DNA of 64,000 bases from Pleurodeles waltl (GCF_031143425.1 NC_090438.1:754753823-754817822), one strand, 5' to 3'. Counted from the first letter of the stretch, positions 1 to 12,627 are shown. Numbers and translations: made by a program. The notes: generated by a model not told the origin, from the sequence alone.

Positions 1-1600
1 AGCAGAGGCACCGGCGACGGAGGGAGCTGCATCCCACAGGAACCAGGAGGCCGAATCCACCGACGGTGAGGGCACCAGTGGGACGGAAGGCGAGGGGAGC
101 ACCATGGCGGAGACAGGAGGGGACAGTTCGGACATGGATACCTCCTCCGATGGAAGCTCCCTGGTGGTGGCGGACACCTCTGTGCCCACCCCAGCTACAG
201 GTACAGCTGCCACCCATCACACCAGCACCCCCTCCCAGCAGCCCCTCAGCAAGTTTCCTGTGCCCGCTCACCCAGGAGGGTGGGTATCTCCTTTGCCCCA
301 GGCACCTTAAGCCCTGCCCCAGCTAGCCCTGCTGCCCTGAGTGAGGAGGCTATTGACCTCCTGCAATTCATCTCTGTTGGGCAGTCAACCATTGTGAATG
401 CCATCCAGGGGAAATGAAACAGTCCAATGCATTTCTGGAGGGCATTCACACTGGCTTGGCAGCCCAACAGAGATCAATCCAGGCTCTGGCCTCCTCTCTG
501 ATGGCAGCCATTGCCCCTGTTTCCACCCTCCCCCCTCCAACTTCCTCTTCCCAATCCCATTTCCCTCAACCCCAACCTATCCCAAGCACACAGTCAGATG
601 AGCAGGCATGCAGGACAACACACACAAGTGGACATGGCAAACACAAGCACTGCACTTCATCCCACAGGCACTCACACAAACACCTTCCAGAAGCAGACAT
701 ACCAACATCCACTGCCTCCACTGTGACCCCCTCTTCCTCGTCATCCACCTCCCTCCCAGTTGCGTCTCCACTCACACCTGCATGCACTACATCCTCATCC
801 ACTACTACCATCACCAGCACACCTATCAGTACACACCCAGCAGCCATCCACCTCACAACAGCATCCAGCCCATGCACCTGCAACCAAACACAGAAGACTG
901 ATACCTCCTACAACCACTCCCTCTTCCTCCACTCCAAAACCATCTCCCTCTTCCTGCCCCAATGTTCCTAAGAAGCTTTTCTCCCCCTGTCCCTCACGTG
1001 AGGCCAGGGTTGTCAAAACACAGGCAAGCAGCTCAGCCACCCAGTCCATGGGCACAGCAACCCCCGGTGGGAAAGGATCCCAGGACCAGCCAGCCAGACG
1101 TAAAGGGTACCTGCCCCAAGTGCTTCAAGGAAGCGCAAGGAGCCAGCCCCAGCTGCAGGAAGAAAGGGCAAGAAGCCAGCCCCAGCTGCAGGAAGGAAGG
1201 GTAAGTAGCCAGCCCCAGCTGCTGGAAGGAAGGGCAAGGAGTCAGCCCCAGCTGCTGGACGGAAGGGCAAGGAGCCAGCCCCAGCTGCAGGAAGGAAGGG
1301 CCACGAGCCAGCCCCAGCTGCTGGAAGGAAGGGCAAGGAGCCTGCAACAGCAGGCAGTAGAGACAAGGGGCCTGGTGCTGGGACTCAGTCGGAGCCCCCA
1401 CAACCAACCATGGTGGTGCAGCCGTCCGAGGCTGCAGGGATTGGCTGGAGCCTCCCCCCACCATTACCAGCACCACCACCAACACTGCCACCAGCACCAG
1501 CAGCCCCAGTGGGCAGCTGTCCGAAGGCTACAGGGGATAGTCTGGAGCCTCCCCCACCACTACCAGCTCCACCAGCAGCACCACCACTGAAACCACTGAG
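1..1600 (+). pseudogene. Harbinger Myb/SANT-associated accessory protein, last exon (broken)
   Basis: Homologous to the minus-strand protein at 54192-55680 in the complete copy. Shared pieces are a DxxSSDGSSL..ADTSVPTP segment near 130-190, an FLEGIHTGLAAQQRS segment near 430-480, and a long Ser/Thr/Pro/His-rich stretch with SSHRHSHKH near 650-690. The reading frame is broken: the early part is open from 104 to 310, the central part from 414 to 971, and the C-terminal lysine/proline-rich tail lies in another frame. The Myb/SANT exons that should precede it are outside the window. In family terms this is the DNA-binding helper protein that accompanies the Harbinger transposase; I infer a nuclear role from the upstream exons of the second copy, not from this exon itself. 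Confidence 0.65.
1133..1343 (+). repeat. 33-bp coding minisatellite in accessory-protein tail
   Basis: About seven copies of a 33-bp unit containing GCCAGCCCCAGCTGC and GGAAGGAAGGGCAAG. Because 33 is divisible by 3 the array keeps frame; in one frame it encodes an 11-residue lysine/proline/alanine-rich repeat of the KGKEPAPAAGR type. The complete copy (54192-54400) has a lysine/proline-rich tail here but no such array, so the expansion is specific to this copy. Confidence 0.8.
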
Positions 1601-1735
1601 CGAGCGTCGCTGCTTGCGGACAGTGCGTAGTCCTGCGTCCATGGGCTGTTGTGCAGCCTGGCCCCTGCAAATCCTGTGGGTCTGACACCCAGCTGAGAGA
1701 CTGTGACCTTGCATTGCCCAAGATCTGCGTCACAG

Positions 1736-1890
1736 GGCACGATGCCCCCTCAAGAACCAGTGGAGAAGCCATCCACTCACCCCATCCTCCCCAGGATGAA
1801 GCTCACTGGGCAGGATGCCCCCACCAGAACCAGTGGAGAAGACATCCACTCACCCCATCCTCCCCAGGATGAAGCTCAATAGGCACAATG
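1736..1890 (+). repeat. 73-bp tandem units, 3' part of Harbinger accessory gene
   Basis: Roughly two units of about 73 bp around ACCAGTGGAGAAG and ATCCACTCACCCCATCCTCC. The same family, in inverse orientation and higher copy number, is found at 53440-53850 in the complete Harbinger element, showing copy-number change between copies. Confidence 0.75.
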
Positions 1891-2391
1891 CCCCCTCCAG
1901 AGCATGTGGGCAAGTCACCCACTTGAGAGACTGTGGCCTTGAACTACCCAGGACAGGGCACAGGGCATGTTGCCCCCTCCAGGACCAGTGGCGTTGTACC
2001 ATCTTCAGGCTGAGGTGCCCCCCCATCCCCCTTCCCTCTGAGGTGCCTGGCTATTTTCGACCTGATGCCCCTGCAGTGTTCTCTCCGTGTTGTTGCAGGA
2101 GTGAGATGGGGCCTGTGGCCCACGAACATTGAGGATTGGGCAGTGTCCCTTGATTTGTGAATATGTACATACTTTTTGATTTGGATGCACGTATTACTAC
2201 TATATTTATCTTATTACACTCTTTTTACTCTTTTGTAGTTGCCTTGCATTATTCCTGAGGGGTACGGGATGAATATGTTACTACATCTGCTTGTGTGTAT
2301 GGTGTTGGGGGTAGTAGTGTTGCGTGTTGCATGTGTATGTCACTCTCTTTTTCCTCCTCCCCTTCCCTGTGTGCTAGGCGGCAGAACTCAC

Positions 2392-2474
2392 CGTGTTCGT
2401 CTTCGCTGGCATTGGTGTTCGTAGTGGAGCAGCACGTAGAAGAGCATGGGGAAAACATGCAACTCGGGCTCCAT
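2392..2474 (-). CDS. Harbinger transposase first exon, copy 1
   Basis: On the minus strand an ATG at 2474-2472 opens a short coding stretch beginning MEPEL and ending in a basic Arg-rich segment, followed directly by a GTGAGTT splice donor (2391-2385). The equivalent stretch in copy 2 (52570-52652) begins with the same MEPEL and is also followed by GTGAGTA just inside the terminal repeat. Here the reading frame is open to the donor, whereas copy 2 has a TGA. Assignment to the transposase rests on position and orientation; the catalytic exons of this copy are outside the window. Confidence 0.5.
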
Positions 2475-2795
2475 GGCGGCATGGTTCTTCCTTGAGTCTC
2501 CAGAGGTGAGTCGTTTCCCTTCTGTGCAGTGTTTCCGCCAGGCTTTTGATGTCGTTGGTACTGCCCCGGAAAAGTTGGCAAATTGGTGTCTCATAATACA
2601 GTGGGCGGAACATTGTCTTCCGCCTGGCTGTAGACGGTTACCGCCGTTTTGCCTGTTGATTCCGCCCTGGCGGTCGGTGTGTTAAAGTGGCTGTCTGTCT
2701 GAGCGGTTTCCGCCGTGGTCATAGTTTATTACCGCCAGCCTGTTGGTGGTATTACCGCCACTTTATCACCGACCACCAGGGTTGTAATGAGGGCC

Positions 2796-3700
2796 TTTGT
2801 CTTGACTAGCACTGTTGTACATTCAGCATCATACCCATTCATGAATGCATACTGAATATTCGGTATAATGGAAAAATATCTCGTCTAACTGTTAGGTTTG
2901 CCCTGCTAACCAAAACTGTATTTAAAATTCAATTCGGTTGGGTTACACCTCATTACACTATTTATTGTTTGTGGGTTAATGACTGTGGTCTGTGCCTGCG
3001 TAGATGTTCGCCCAGTGTCTCCTATCTCAGGACCTCAGTGTCGTGCTATGCACTGTCTCAACTGTCTGTATATGCTTATAATCTCAGTCAACAACTCTAT
3101 TTTTTGCTATAGGGAGGTCATCTCATCTTGAATATAGTATCTAGCAAGCACTCTCCAAGTCAGCCCTGGCATTGCAAGTGGACCTAAAGTTACCCTTTAT
3201 TCCACATGTGTTTTCCCTTCAACAGTGTTAAATTTTCAATGTTAAATGAAAGGCATTTCTATATACATAAATGGATCATATTGTGATAGAGGGCCATTCT
3301 TGACCTATTTTATTAACACCCATCAGCATCCTCTAGTTCAGTCTAAAAGTAATATGCTTCTGTACTAAATCATGGGCCTGCTGCGACGATTAACACTACT
3401 TCACTCCCATCTAATAGGAATCCTCTTTCTGTTAAATGGATAATAAGGGTTGGGTGAACATCCACGTGTACATTTCAGCTACTTAGTTCAACCTTCTCTG
3501 ACTTCCCAGCCATTGCTCACAAACACTCCATAGATATGCGTCAGTGACTATATGGGCTAATCCTTCATATCTATTAAGTGCTTAGCAAACCACAGTGGGA
3601 GTTGGGGACATCTTGCCGATCTCTGAGGAGGGGGTCATAAAATACCTCAGGGTGTATCTGATTCATTTCTGTGTGTGGCCTGTCTCATTAAGGGTCTTTA

Positions 3701-3702
<2 letters not shown>
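2796..3702. other. No gene recognised
   Basis: Moderately AT-rich single-copy-looking sequence. No long ORF, RNA gene or repeat boundary that I can support. Confidence 0.6.
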
Positions 3703-3741
<39 letters not shown>

Positions 3742-3771
3742 TCTCTTTCTCTTTCTCTTTCTCTCTTTCTC
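3703..3771 (+). repeat. (CT)n / (CTTTCT)n microsatellite
   Basis: Pure CT dinucleotides for about 30 bp grading into CTTTCT units and back; a polypyrimidine tract of about 69 bp. A short open frame across it encodes only Ser/Leu repeats and is not a gene. Confidence 0.95.
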
Positions 3772-6700
3772 ATTCAGAGTGTTAGGAACCAGACAACACT
3801 ACCAGAGAAACTCTTTGATGCTGGGAGATATATACATGCACAAACCTCACATGATACCCAGAAACAATAGACATACACACAGCTTTTGGTATTTAACAAT
3901 AGTAGATTATTTCTTATGTATGATTGGCATGTACATCTTATGTATATGGCTTGCATGTAGCCTGTATGGTAATCATGAAATCCCTGCAACAAATGGCAGA
4001 TTTATCTGATGTTTTCTATTTTGCCTTCTTGTTAGCCCAGCAAAGATGTATAGTGGGCACTCAGAAGTTACATTGATGTACCTTTGGCATTTATTTATCT
4101 TTTCGACCAGCCTTCCTTGCTCAGTTCTCCAACTGTTCTCAGATTGTTGAAGGTGCTCAGATATATGTTCACACCTATACCCTTAATATATCAGTTACAT
4201 TTGTTGAACTTAAAATCTGTTTTTCTTTTGTCCATCGCTTTGGCTCACGCATGAGCTAGCTGCAGTCCCTGCATGTCTGCCCAACTTTCTCCTGTTTTTA
4301 CTCAGGCAACCTTGTCTTAAGGACTAAAGTGGCTTTCTTGCCTAAGGTAGTGACCCCCCTTCCATCTGGGGCAATCTATTACTCTTCCCACCTTCTTCCT
4401 TCCACCCTGTCCTACCAAGGAGGACTGGATGCTATATCAACTGGATCTTCCTAGGGCAGTCCGGTATTAAATCAACCAGACGGGGGAGATTAGGTCTGAC
4501 TACTAGCTCTTAATATGATATTTAGGCAGCGGAAAGTACATGATGGCGTAGAAGAGGGCCATATCATGCTGGACTGCTCTGGGCATTAAAATCTAGAATG
4601 TCCTTGCAAATAAGGAGCCCCCAGCGGAATCCATGCTCATAACATCAGAGCAAATTCTTCAACTTCAGCACTTGCCAGGGATTTTCACATGTCTGAGATT
4701 GTGTCACACAGCAACATGTGCTCCCTTCACACTTTTGCAGAGCACTGTTGCTTAGACTCATAGGCGATAAGTGATGCCACTTCACTCATTCATGCTGGAG
4801 AATTTCCTTGTCTAACCACTCCTTAAGACCCATCACCTGGGAGGAGGAACTGCTTTGGTATCTAATCTGAATGTGAGGAATCGGCAGATAGAAGAACACA
4901 TCAGAAGAAAAAGTTATTTATTTCCATTCTGTAATAGTTTTTCTGGTGGGTACTCAAGCTACCTTCAAATTCCTCACAGATGTTGTCTACCTCCCCATTC
5001 TGAAGGATGGTCATAGATTCTGATACCAACTGGGTTCCTGCTTAATTTGTTACAGTGAGCATCCACGTTCAGTCTGATGCTACTCTTGTCTCTGCCTCTA
5101 AGGGTTCAGAAAAAATGAATAAGGAAATGACATCAGTGTGCCGGGGTGCTATTTATCTCCTGTGATATCATACCTGTGTCTCTTCTAGCTCAAAGATGGA
5201 GCTAGGGTGATTTACCAGTGGAGGAAAGATATGACAGAAGTCAGGTCCAGTCTGGCACCTGGGAATATTGAAATTGTGAGGAGTAAGGACTCTTCTTGCC
5301 ATTTTGAAGCCCAACATGGTAGTGCTAAAGCTGCCCATTGCGCTGCCCTTTACCCTTTCCTCATTTATACTGAAAATCATTAATTTCTTTTCATGATCTG
5401 TAAGTTTTTCTAAATTGCAGATCTGTGAATGTTAATGTGCTACAAATGTAAATAGGAAATTTGTCATGGGTTGTCCACTTTTTCGGTATATTATGTAATT
5501 TTTCAGACCAAATAGGGGACTTGAAATCTTGTCACACCATTTGCTATGTCATCCTGAAGCCATTAACCCAGGCCACTTTTTGTTTTCGGCAACTCTATTT
5601 CCATCGTAGCCTTTGGGATATGCAGAGTTTCTTTGCCCAATTGTCTGAGGAGTTGTAGTAAACCCAAAGAAGTACATACTGGCTCATGCCATGAAGAAAT
5701 CAATTATGTGAAGAAAAAAAGCCCATGAACTTGTGGACAGTCACTATTTTGCAGCAGTGTATTGCGACTTTCTCCAGAAAACAGGCAATGCTGAATTTCC
5801 AGCATCATCCTGCAATGATGGGGAGGGAAGAAAAGATTCAATGTGGCACACTTCTCTCTGCTGAGGTCATAACTTTTATGATTAATAGTACATATATGTC
5901 AAATTAGCCGATGATTGCAATAGGGACCCAAAATCCCGTAGAAAGTGGTAAGGGTTGATGGTAACATTTAGGGATGGGTGAAAAAGTCTGCTCCACCAGG
6001 GGAGTTTGAGGAATTTGCTTATTCCATGTTCAGCCTGGAGTGCGAAATTCCAGCTAAACACCGCCAACCACTGCTTGGCTGTTTTTTCTTGTGCATGGTT
6101 CGCCAACATTAAGTTGGTGAGTGGGAGCAAGAATGTGGGTCTCCTAGTGCCAGGTACTTGAATGCCTCCTGGCAAGATTTCTCAACGCAGGTGTTAGTGA
6201 CAGGTCGTGACCATTTGCGTTTAGAAAGCTGCCACGTGAATAGAAAATCTTGTGGCACAAAGCAGCAGCTCCCTCTCGTGCACTGTGTGGTGCAGTTCAC
6301 TCTGATTTTACCGCACATAACAAGCTAATGACAAAAAATCAGCATGAGCAGCCTGAAATGCCCGAGTTCTGCCCGCCCGCAGTGCTCTGTGGAATCTCGT
6401 AGAGCTTTTATGTAACTCCTCGGAATTCCATGGAGTGACACTCCGTGAGTTCAGCCCAGGCCTACTGACATTGCCTTAAGGTTAGAATCTGAGAAACCTA
6501 CGCTAAGGCAGTGAAGAATGCCAAAAGGGGAAGGAGGAATCATACAGCCAGCCAACAGACAAATAGCCAATAAACTTCCCAAAACAATTCCAACACTTTA
6601 TCTAAAATAGACGTCCAATTCTGGAATGGTTTAATGTCTCTTCAAAACAAATTGAAGCCAACAACTCACAGGGGCAGAGAATAGGTGGATCATTACCCTC

Positions 6701-7034
6701 TGCCTCCTACTGCATTTCAAGATATCAGCAGCTCTTAAATGTATTGGGGTTCAGCTCGCCCACATCAAGGGGTACTGAAGAATTGCTGTCCTTGACCAAA
6801 AGGTATCATGACACCTATAGAGTATTTTCCCAAGACTGGGCCTGTCATTTCAAGGGAGACCGCCAGAAATGAACCCTGATATTCTCTGTCCGCAATAAAG
6901 ACAAATCGATGCATTGAAAATGTGACTAATGCTAATGGCAGAAGAGGGGCGTAGTGCCGCCCCCACCACGCTTTAGCAGCTGCAGCAGGGGAGCAGTTCT
7001 TGATGGGCCTCTTCTGTCTGTAACTCTGCAGACA
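3772..7034. other. No gene recognised
   Basis: About 3.3 kb without a convincing coding region. Open frames are short (under 100 codons) and composition-driven. I recognise no element termini. Confidence 0.55.
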
Positions 7035-8290
7035 AAGGCTAATAAATATAGTGAAAGGATGGATGATCGGTTGATTGGTTGGTTGAGTGAAAGGACGGAT
7101 TGATGGATAGGTGTGTGAGTGAAAGCGTGGATGGGTGAGTGATAGGGTGGATGGGTAGATGAATGGATGGATGGATGAATGAGTGAAAGGGTGGATGAGA
7201 GAAAGAATGGCTGGATGAGTGAAAGGATGGATGGATAAGTGAAAGAATGGGTCAATGAATGAAAGGGAGGGTGGATGGATAAAAAGATGAATGGATGGAT
7301 AAGTAAAAGGGTGAATGCGTCAAGTGAAAGGGTGGATAGATGGATTAGCAGAAGGATGGATGGATGAATGAGTGAAAGGATGAATGATGGGGCTTTGTGA
7401 ACACCCAACTCTAGAAGCTACAGCGTAGTGGAGTTCTTGATAGGGCTCTTCTGTATACAACTGGGCAGACAAAGGTGAGTGGATGGATGGATGGATGTTT
7501 GAGTGAAAGGATGAATGGATGGGTGAGTGAAAGGATGGATGGATGGATGAGTGAAAGGGAGGGTGGGTGGATGGATGAAAGGATGGATGGATGAGTGAGT
7601 GTAAGGATGGATGGCCGAGTGACAAGGAGGGTGGATAGATTTATGGATGGATTGAGTGAGAGGGAGGATGGGCGGATGGATGGATGGAATGATGGAGGAT
7701 AGGCGGATGGATGGAGTGAAAGTGTGGATGGATGAGTGAAAGGATGGAAAAGTGAAAGAATAGATAAGTGAAAGGGTGGATGGAGGGATCAATTGGTGAA
7801 AGAATGAATGAGTGACAGAGAGTGGATGGATGATTGAAAGAATGGATGGAAAAGTGAAAGGAAGGGTGAATGGGTGGATGAATGAGTGACAGAATGGATT
7901 GATGAGTAAAAAGGAAAATAGATGGAGGATGAGTGGCTCGGTGGAAGGAGGAGTGAAAGAATGGATGGCTGAGTGAAAGCATGGATGGCTGAGTGAAAGC
8001 ATGGATGGGTGAGTGAAAGGGAGGATGTATGGATAGAGTTAAAGGATAGATGGCAGAATTACGAAGGATGGATGGATTAGTGAAAGGTTGTAAGGAGAGA
8101 TTGAGTGAAAAGATGGATGGTTGATAGGTTTGGAGATAGATTTGGATAATGGTGGTCGAACGGGCAGAGTGGTGAAAGACTGAATGATGGATGAAAGAAT
8201 GAATGGTTTACAGAATTTAAAGGAGACTTTGCAGCTATTATCAGGTGGTTGGAAGAATGAAAGGATGAATGTTTGGGTGCTTGGATGGAA
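7035..8290 (+). repeat. GGATGGATGA / GTGAAAGG minisatellite array
   Basis: Long degenerate array of GGATGGATG(A/G) alternating with AGTGAAAGG, giving units of roughly 16-36 bp. A non-array insert at about 7385-7480 resembles the sequence just before the array (6960-7030: CAGCAGGG/GTTCTTGATGGGCCTCTTCTGTCTG against TAGAAGCTACAG/GTTCTTGATAGGGCTCTTCTGTATAC), so the array appears duplicated with its flank. Long minus-strand frames read as His/Pro/Ser/Ile repeats and are by-products. Confidence 0.9.
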
Positions 8291-10260
8291 GAGACAAGAG
8301 AGCTCCTTGATTACTTGCTTCGTTCGCTTGGTGCCATAACAGCTTGCTTCAAAGTGGGGGTATTTTAATTTCCTGGCTACTCCCTTGTGGCAGAAATCAC
8401 TGCCTAGCTGATGAGCCATTATTTACAACAATTTAGGTATAAAAGGGGAAACTCACATTCGAGCTCCGCCATCAATAAACACCTCACAATGATGAACATA
8501 TATTCTAAACACTGGAAATAAATATAGACGGGAAATGGGTATTTGCAGGTCCAAAGAGCAAAAGGCATTTTCACTTCGATTTGAACTCCTGCTTTACTGC
8601 TCAAGGAAGGTTAAAATGTAGACCAGCTGTGTCTTACCTCTAGTGATAAATTCACCGAAAAAGACAACATTGTTCACTTAATTTCAGGAACAAATAAGGC
8701 GACATATTTTAAACAATGCATACATGGCAATTTACCCGTAATTTGCAGGTGTCATGCGAATTTAGGTTGAAATGTCCACATAATGTGCATCTCACCCGCA
8801 GATGTTCGGTCGGCGTAGCGCACGCAGACTTCAGTGATACATTGCTCAATTGGCTCGCTGCCAGGCGCTACATGCAGCTTTGAAAACCAGAGTTTTAGAC
8901 TGTGGTTGACGTCCTACGGTCCTAGTGACTTTGCCAATATAGATCAAGGGACTTAACGAGGAAAACAGATTTTAGGCGCAACAAAAACGCTATAGTTTCT
9001 GCACGAACCCCGTGCAAACGGACCATGACTTACAAACCATTTCATGAAGGAACGCTGCGTAATTTTAAATATACATATATGTTTCTACTGCAGTGCTGCG
9101 CTATCCCTTATATATCTGACGTTATCTGGTATGTTTTATGTTTTCATTGTATATCCCGAGAATAGCGGCATTTCTTGCTTATTAGGCCAAGTGGACACGT
9201 GCTTTCCAAGGGACCTGAAGTATAGTTTGTCTGTGTTAAATCATCCATTCGTTTAAGTAGTTCCTACACTGCCTCGTGAAGTTTAAGCTACAATGTGGTA
9301 CTCATCATCCGTCATGGCTGTCCACAAGGGCTCGCCCGACGCCGGGGAGTTCTTTGCATGTCGAGTGCGAGCCTCTGCCTATTATTATGCTTTACCCGAG
9401 CTGAGGTCGTGCACCGAGGGGTCTTTATATCATGTCGGATGCTGAGCTTAATATTTCTTAGGTAGATCTGGGCACTGCTTAATTTGTTATAAAAAAAATG
9501 CTCCGGCTGTGCTAATAAAAGGCGGCGCGCACACTACCAAGGCTGTATAGTGTTGAATTCACATTCGGCAACTTTAATCCACTAACAGACACTGCTGCCC
9601 CGGTATCTCGCTTTTTCCGTCCCCTGCTTTCCGTCCTTTTTTGTCTCTCTTCCTCATTCTTTCCCGTTTGTGTGTTTTCTCCCTCTTGTTCTCGCAAAAT
9701 GTCTGATGAGGACGAATAGGTGCAGGTCCCCAAAAATGAGTGCCGTTGGAGCCCTCCGCCAACCACCGGCTCAAATTTAGCGCTGGATCTTTGGCAATTC
9801 ACTAGTGAAGTCATTTAAACTTTCAGGGCGATGGTAAAAATGCTGGCGAAGGATCACTTGACAGGGCGAAAAAAGTGTTATAGAAAATCACGTTTTCATT
9901 AGCATTGAGTGAGTGCCTTTTATGGGTAACCAGTGTGAAGTAAACTGTCAAATAGCGTGCAATTAGTCATTCAGGTACTACTGTGCGGGTAGCCGGCTAC
10001 ACTCCGATGACATACACATGGCATACCGGCAGTGCGTGGCACTCGAGAGTAACCGAGTATGACACATTCACTATCTGCAGTTTCCATGTCAACCAGCGCT
10101 TCCTTTAGTTAAGAAGGGCAGCCAGGTGTTAGAACTCTGATTTGTATGTTTTCCCATGACACTGCAATGAGTGTTGCCCATGCAGTTTGAATTCAGTTTG
10201 AAGTGCTGGCCTACTCGACAATATTAACTTATAGCTCTCTCGGCGCTTTTTTTTATTCCG
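8291..10260. other. No gene recognised
   Basis: About 2 kb with no convincing ORF, RNA gene or element boundary. Short open frames only. Confidence 0.55.
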
Positions 10261-10289
10261 TGTGTGTGTGCGTGTGTGTATATACATAT

Positions 10290-10374
<85 letters not shown>
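10261..10374 (+). repeat. (TG)n-(TA)n-(CA)n self-complementary microsatellite
   Basis: TG repeats (10261-10298, interrupted) pass into a long TA block and then into pure CA repeats to 10374. The outer blocks are complementary to each other, so the tract can fold into one long hairpin. Open frames through it encode only alternating Ile/Tyr or Cys/Val and are not genes. Confidence 0.95.
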
Positions 10375-10375
<1 letters not shown>

Positions 10376-10676
10376 TTTCTCACAAATGTGCTAAAAGACT
10401 GCCGAACACCTTTACTAGAACGGGTGCGCCCTTCCACGGTAGTGGCCACACGTTCTTAATTTCAAATCAGACGCTCCACACAGAGCATAAAGGAGCACTC
10501 ATGGGTATCAGCAGTCCCAATTTAATAGCTAAGCAGGCGCGTTTCGGCAGAACGCCTTTTTCAATGCCAGTTTCATGTAGAGTAGAACATTAACCAATTA
10601 AAGGCCTCCAAGCTGGCTCCCATTGGATGATAGTTTGTCAACATCAAAAACGGAGTCTTCATCATCCATATACCAT

Positions 10677-10798
10677 ACCAGCATGCTGCCATATATACAA
10701 GGTATTATTAAATATTTCCAACTCCAAATATATTTATACCAGCATGCTGTCATATATACAAGGTATTATTAGATATTTCCAACTCCAAATATATAACT
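10677..10798 (+). repeat. 61-bp tandem duplication
   Basis: Two adjacent copies starting ACCAGCATGCTG at 10677 and 10738, with only a few differences (for example CTGCC against CTGTC). A recent local duplication. Confidence 0.9.
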
Positions 10799-10901
10799 TG
10801 CCTATATCTTTGGTGCCACTTGACAAATTTTCACTAAACTTTCCAAATAAATTTGTCAGACACGTCAGCTGCTGCCTGGAAACTTTCGGGGTGATCCATC
10901 T

Positions 10902-10935
10902 GGGGGGGGGCTGAGAAAAAGGGGGGGGGGGGGGG
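10902..10935 (+). other. G-runs (9 G and 15 G), G-quadruplex potential
   Basis: A run of 9 G at 10902-10910 and a run of 15 G at 10921-10935 separated by CTGAGAAAAA. Such runs can form G-quadruplexes and are prone to length error in assembly. No gene is nearby. Confidence 0.8.
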
Positions 10936-11279
10936 TCACAAAACACTCCTTCCCCATTAATTTTTCCATAGAAAAAATTGAACAGCGATTGCGCCGAACT
11001 TACTAGATGGATTTAGGCCACATTTGTCAGAAAGGTAGATCTTGGGCCAGAAAGCAAACTTTTTTTGTTTTGGTGTAAATCTATGTAGTAGGTTTTGAGG
11101 AATTAAGGGTAAAATAAATTTGTAAATATTAGTGAGAGCAAAAGATTCACAACCCCTCCCGATCTCGTGCTGAAATCTAATTGGCTTTCAACACTTCAAC
11201 CAGGAAGTATTGGCAGCCATCTTGGGACTTGGCAGGCGAGTCCCAGAAAAAAATGTTAAAAAGAAAAGGCGTCAGGGTA

Positions 11280-12000
11280 CAGGAAACCCTGACCCCTTTG
11301 CTCTGGTGGTGGGGTCCCAGCGGGACCACCCCCCAGGGCTAAAAGCATTTTTTTTAAATGTTTGCAGTGATATGCAGCAGATCCAGTGAGATTTTTTAAA
11401 AAGGAAGCACAGGCTCCCAAGCTTCGTCTTTTTTAAGCCTCCGGGTGGCTAAATCCCAGGGGCATTCTTTTATTGTAGAGCAGGGGGGCCCCCTTACCCC
11501 CCTGCAGCCCAGGGGACCGCCAACACTCCAGGGCAAAGCAGACATTATGTGCAGGGGGCCGCACAGCCCCCTGCGCCTTAGGACCACCACCTCCCAGGGT
11601 CTAAATTAATTACAGGCAGGGGAGGCCCATCAGCCTCCCCCATAGCCAAGGGGACTGCCACCTCCCGGGGCTTTAATCAATTGAGAAGTGAGGGGGCCAT
11701 CCGGCTCCCTTGCTGCCCCGGGTATCGCCACCTCCCTGGGGCTTTATGAATTAAATAGGGGGGCACCCAGCCACCCCCTCCCCAGGACAGCCACCTCCCT
11801 GGGCTTTGTTACTATTCAGTACAGGGGGTCTGTGCAGCCCACCCCCGCTGCCTCAGGGACCAACAGCTCCTCGGGGCAAAGAATTTTAACAAAAGTAAAG
11901 GGGGGGCAGTTTTGGACTTCCTGTAGTCTCGGGGACCACCACCTCCCCTGGGCTATACTTGTTGAAGGGGGGGCTGCGTGACCCCCTTCGAGGAGCAACT
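11280..12000 (-). repeat. GC-rich ~80-bp degenerate tandem units, array A
   Basis: Repeated motifs GGACCACCACCTCCC(A/T)GGG.CTTTAAT and GGGGGCC...CAGCCCCC recur about every 75-85 bp, roughly eight times. The same family occurs in the opposite sense at 16010-17080, where it reads GGTGGTGGTCCC. Strand is assigned relative to that array. Not coding: frames are short and inconsistent between units. Confidence 0.75.
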
Positions 12001-12119
12001 GATGTCCCAGGGAACCGCTACCCCTAGGGCTGGCTCCTGCGATGTCCTGGGGTGCCCATCCCCGGACATAGCTGTTTGCTGTAGCTTGGCTATAGCTTTG
12101 ACAGCTGCAGCCAAGTCAC

Positions 12120-12178
12120 AGAAAACACTCTGCTTTTTGACAGTGGGCCTGTCAAACAGGTCCCGCTGTCAAAAAGAA
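12120..12178. repeat. Imperfect hairpin between repeat arrays
   Basis: CTTTTTGACAGTGGGCCTGT and ACAGGTCCCGCTGTCAAAAAG form two nearly complementary 20-bp arms around a short loop. It lies between the GC-rich array and the 82-bp array. The following sequence (GAGATGAAAAC..TGCTACTTAAAGC) recurs at about 15890-15930, showing that both belong to one mosaic repeat family. Confidence 0.7.
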
Positions 12179-12304
12179 AAGTTTTTATCTTTGTTCCCTG
12201 CATGCAGATATGGGTGCAGGGAACAGAGATGAAAACTTTGCTCCAGCAACCAGGAAGCTGCTACTTAAAGCCAGCCAAATGCCAGCTCACGCAGGAGGCG
12301 GGAG

Positions 12305-12600
12305 CCGGTTGGGACAGTCCCAGATAGCCCATAAAGGGCACGTAATAAAAGAAAATATAGTCTGTGACTGCAGAGGAGTCCTTGAGGCTCCCCGGCAGTC
12401 CCAGATAGCCTGTAAAGAGCATCTAAATAAATACATTTTTAAAAAAAACAATAGTCGGGGACCATAGGGAAGGCCTTGAGGCTTCCCCCATGGTCCCAGA
12501 TAACCCGTAAAGGGCAGACTGTAAAATAAAACAAAATCTGCAAGGACCGCAGGGGAGCCTTTGAGGGCTTCCCCCTGGTCCCAGATAGCCCATAAAGGGC
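12305..12600 (+). repeat. ~82-bp tandem array
   Basis: Four diverged copies of a unit containing GTCCCAGATAGCC(C/T)(A/G)TAAAGGGC, an AT-rich spacer and a GAGG.GCTTCCCC block. The minus-strand open frame of about 120 codons across it is a by-product of the array. Confidence 0.85.
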
Positions 12601-12627
12601 TAAAAAAATATATCTGGAAAAAAAAGA

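Larger units (their letters stand above)
1..2795 (-). mobile_element. PIF/Harbinger element, copy 1 (cut by window start)
   Basis: The right end of a Harbinger DNA transposon; the rest lies beyond base 1. The terminus at 2740-2795 is rich in ACCGCC/GGCGGT motifs and its reverse complement starts GGCCCTCATTACAACCCTGG, matching the left terminus of the complete copy at 52242. Internally it carries the last exon of an accessory protein on the plus strand and the first transposase exon on the minus strand, the same layout as the complete copy read in reverse. The flank after 2795 is TTTGTC; without the other end the target duplication cannot be checked. Strand is given as that of the transposase. 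Confidence 0.85.

Noticed and set aside
6932..8002. Minus-strand frames of 100-194 codons rich in His/Pro/Ser/Ile
   Set aside because: Products of the GGATGGATGA minisatellite; open in several frames at once.
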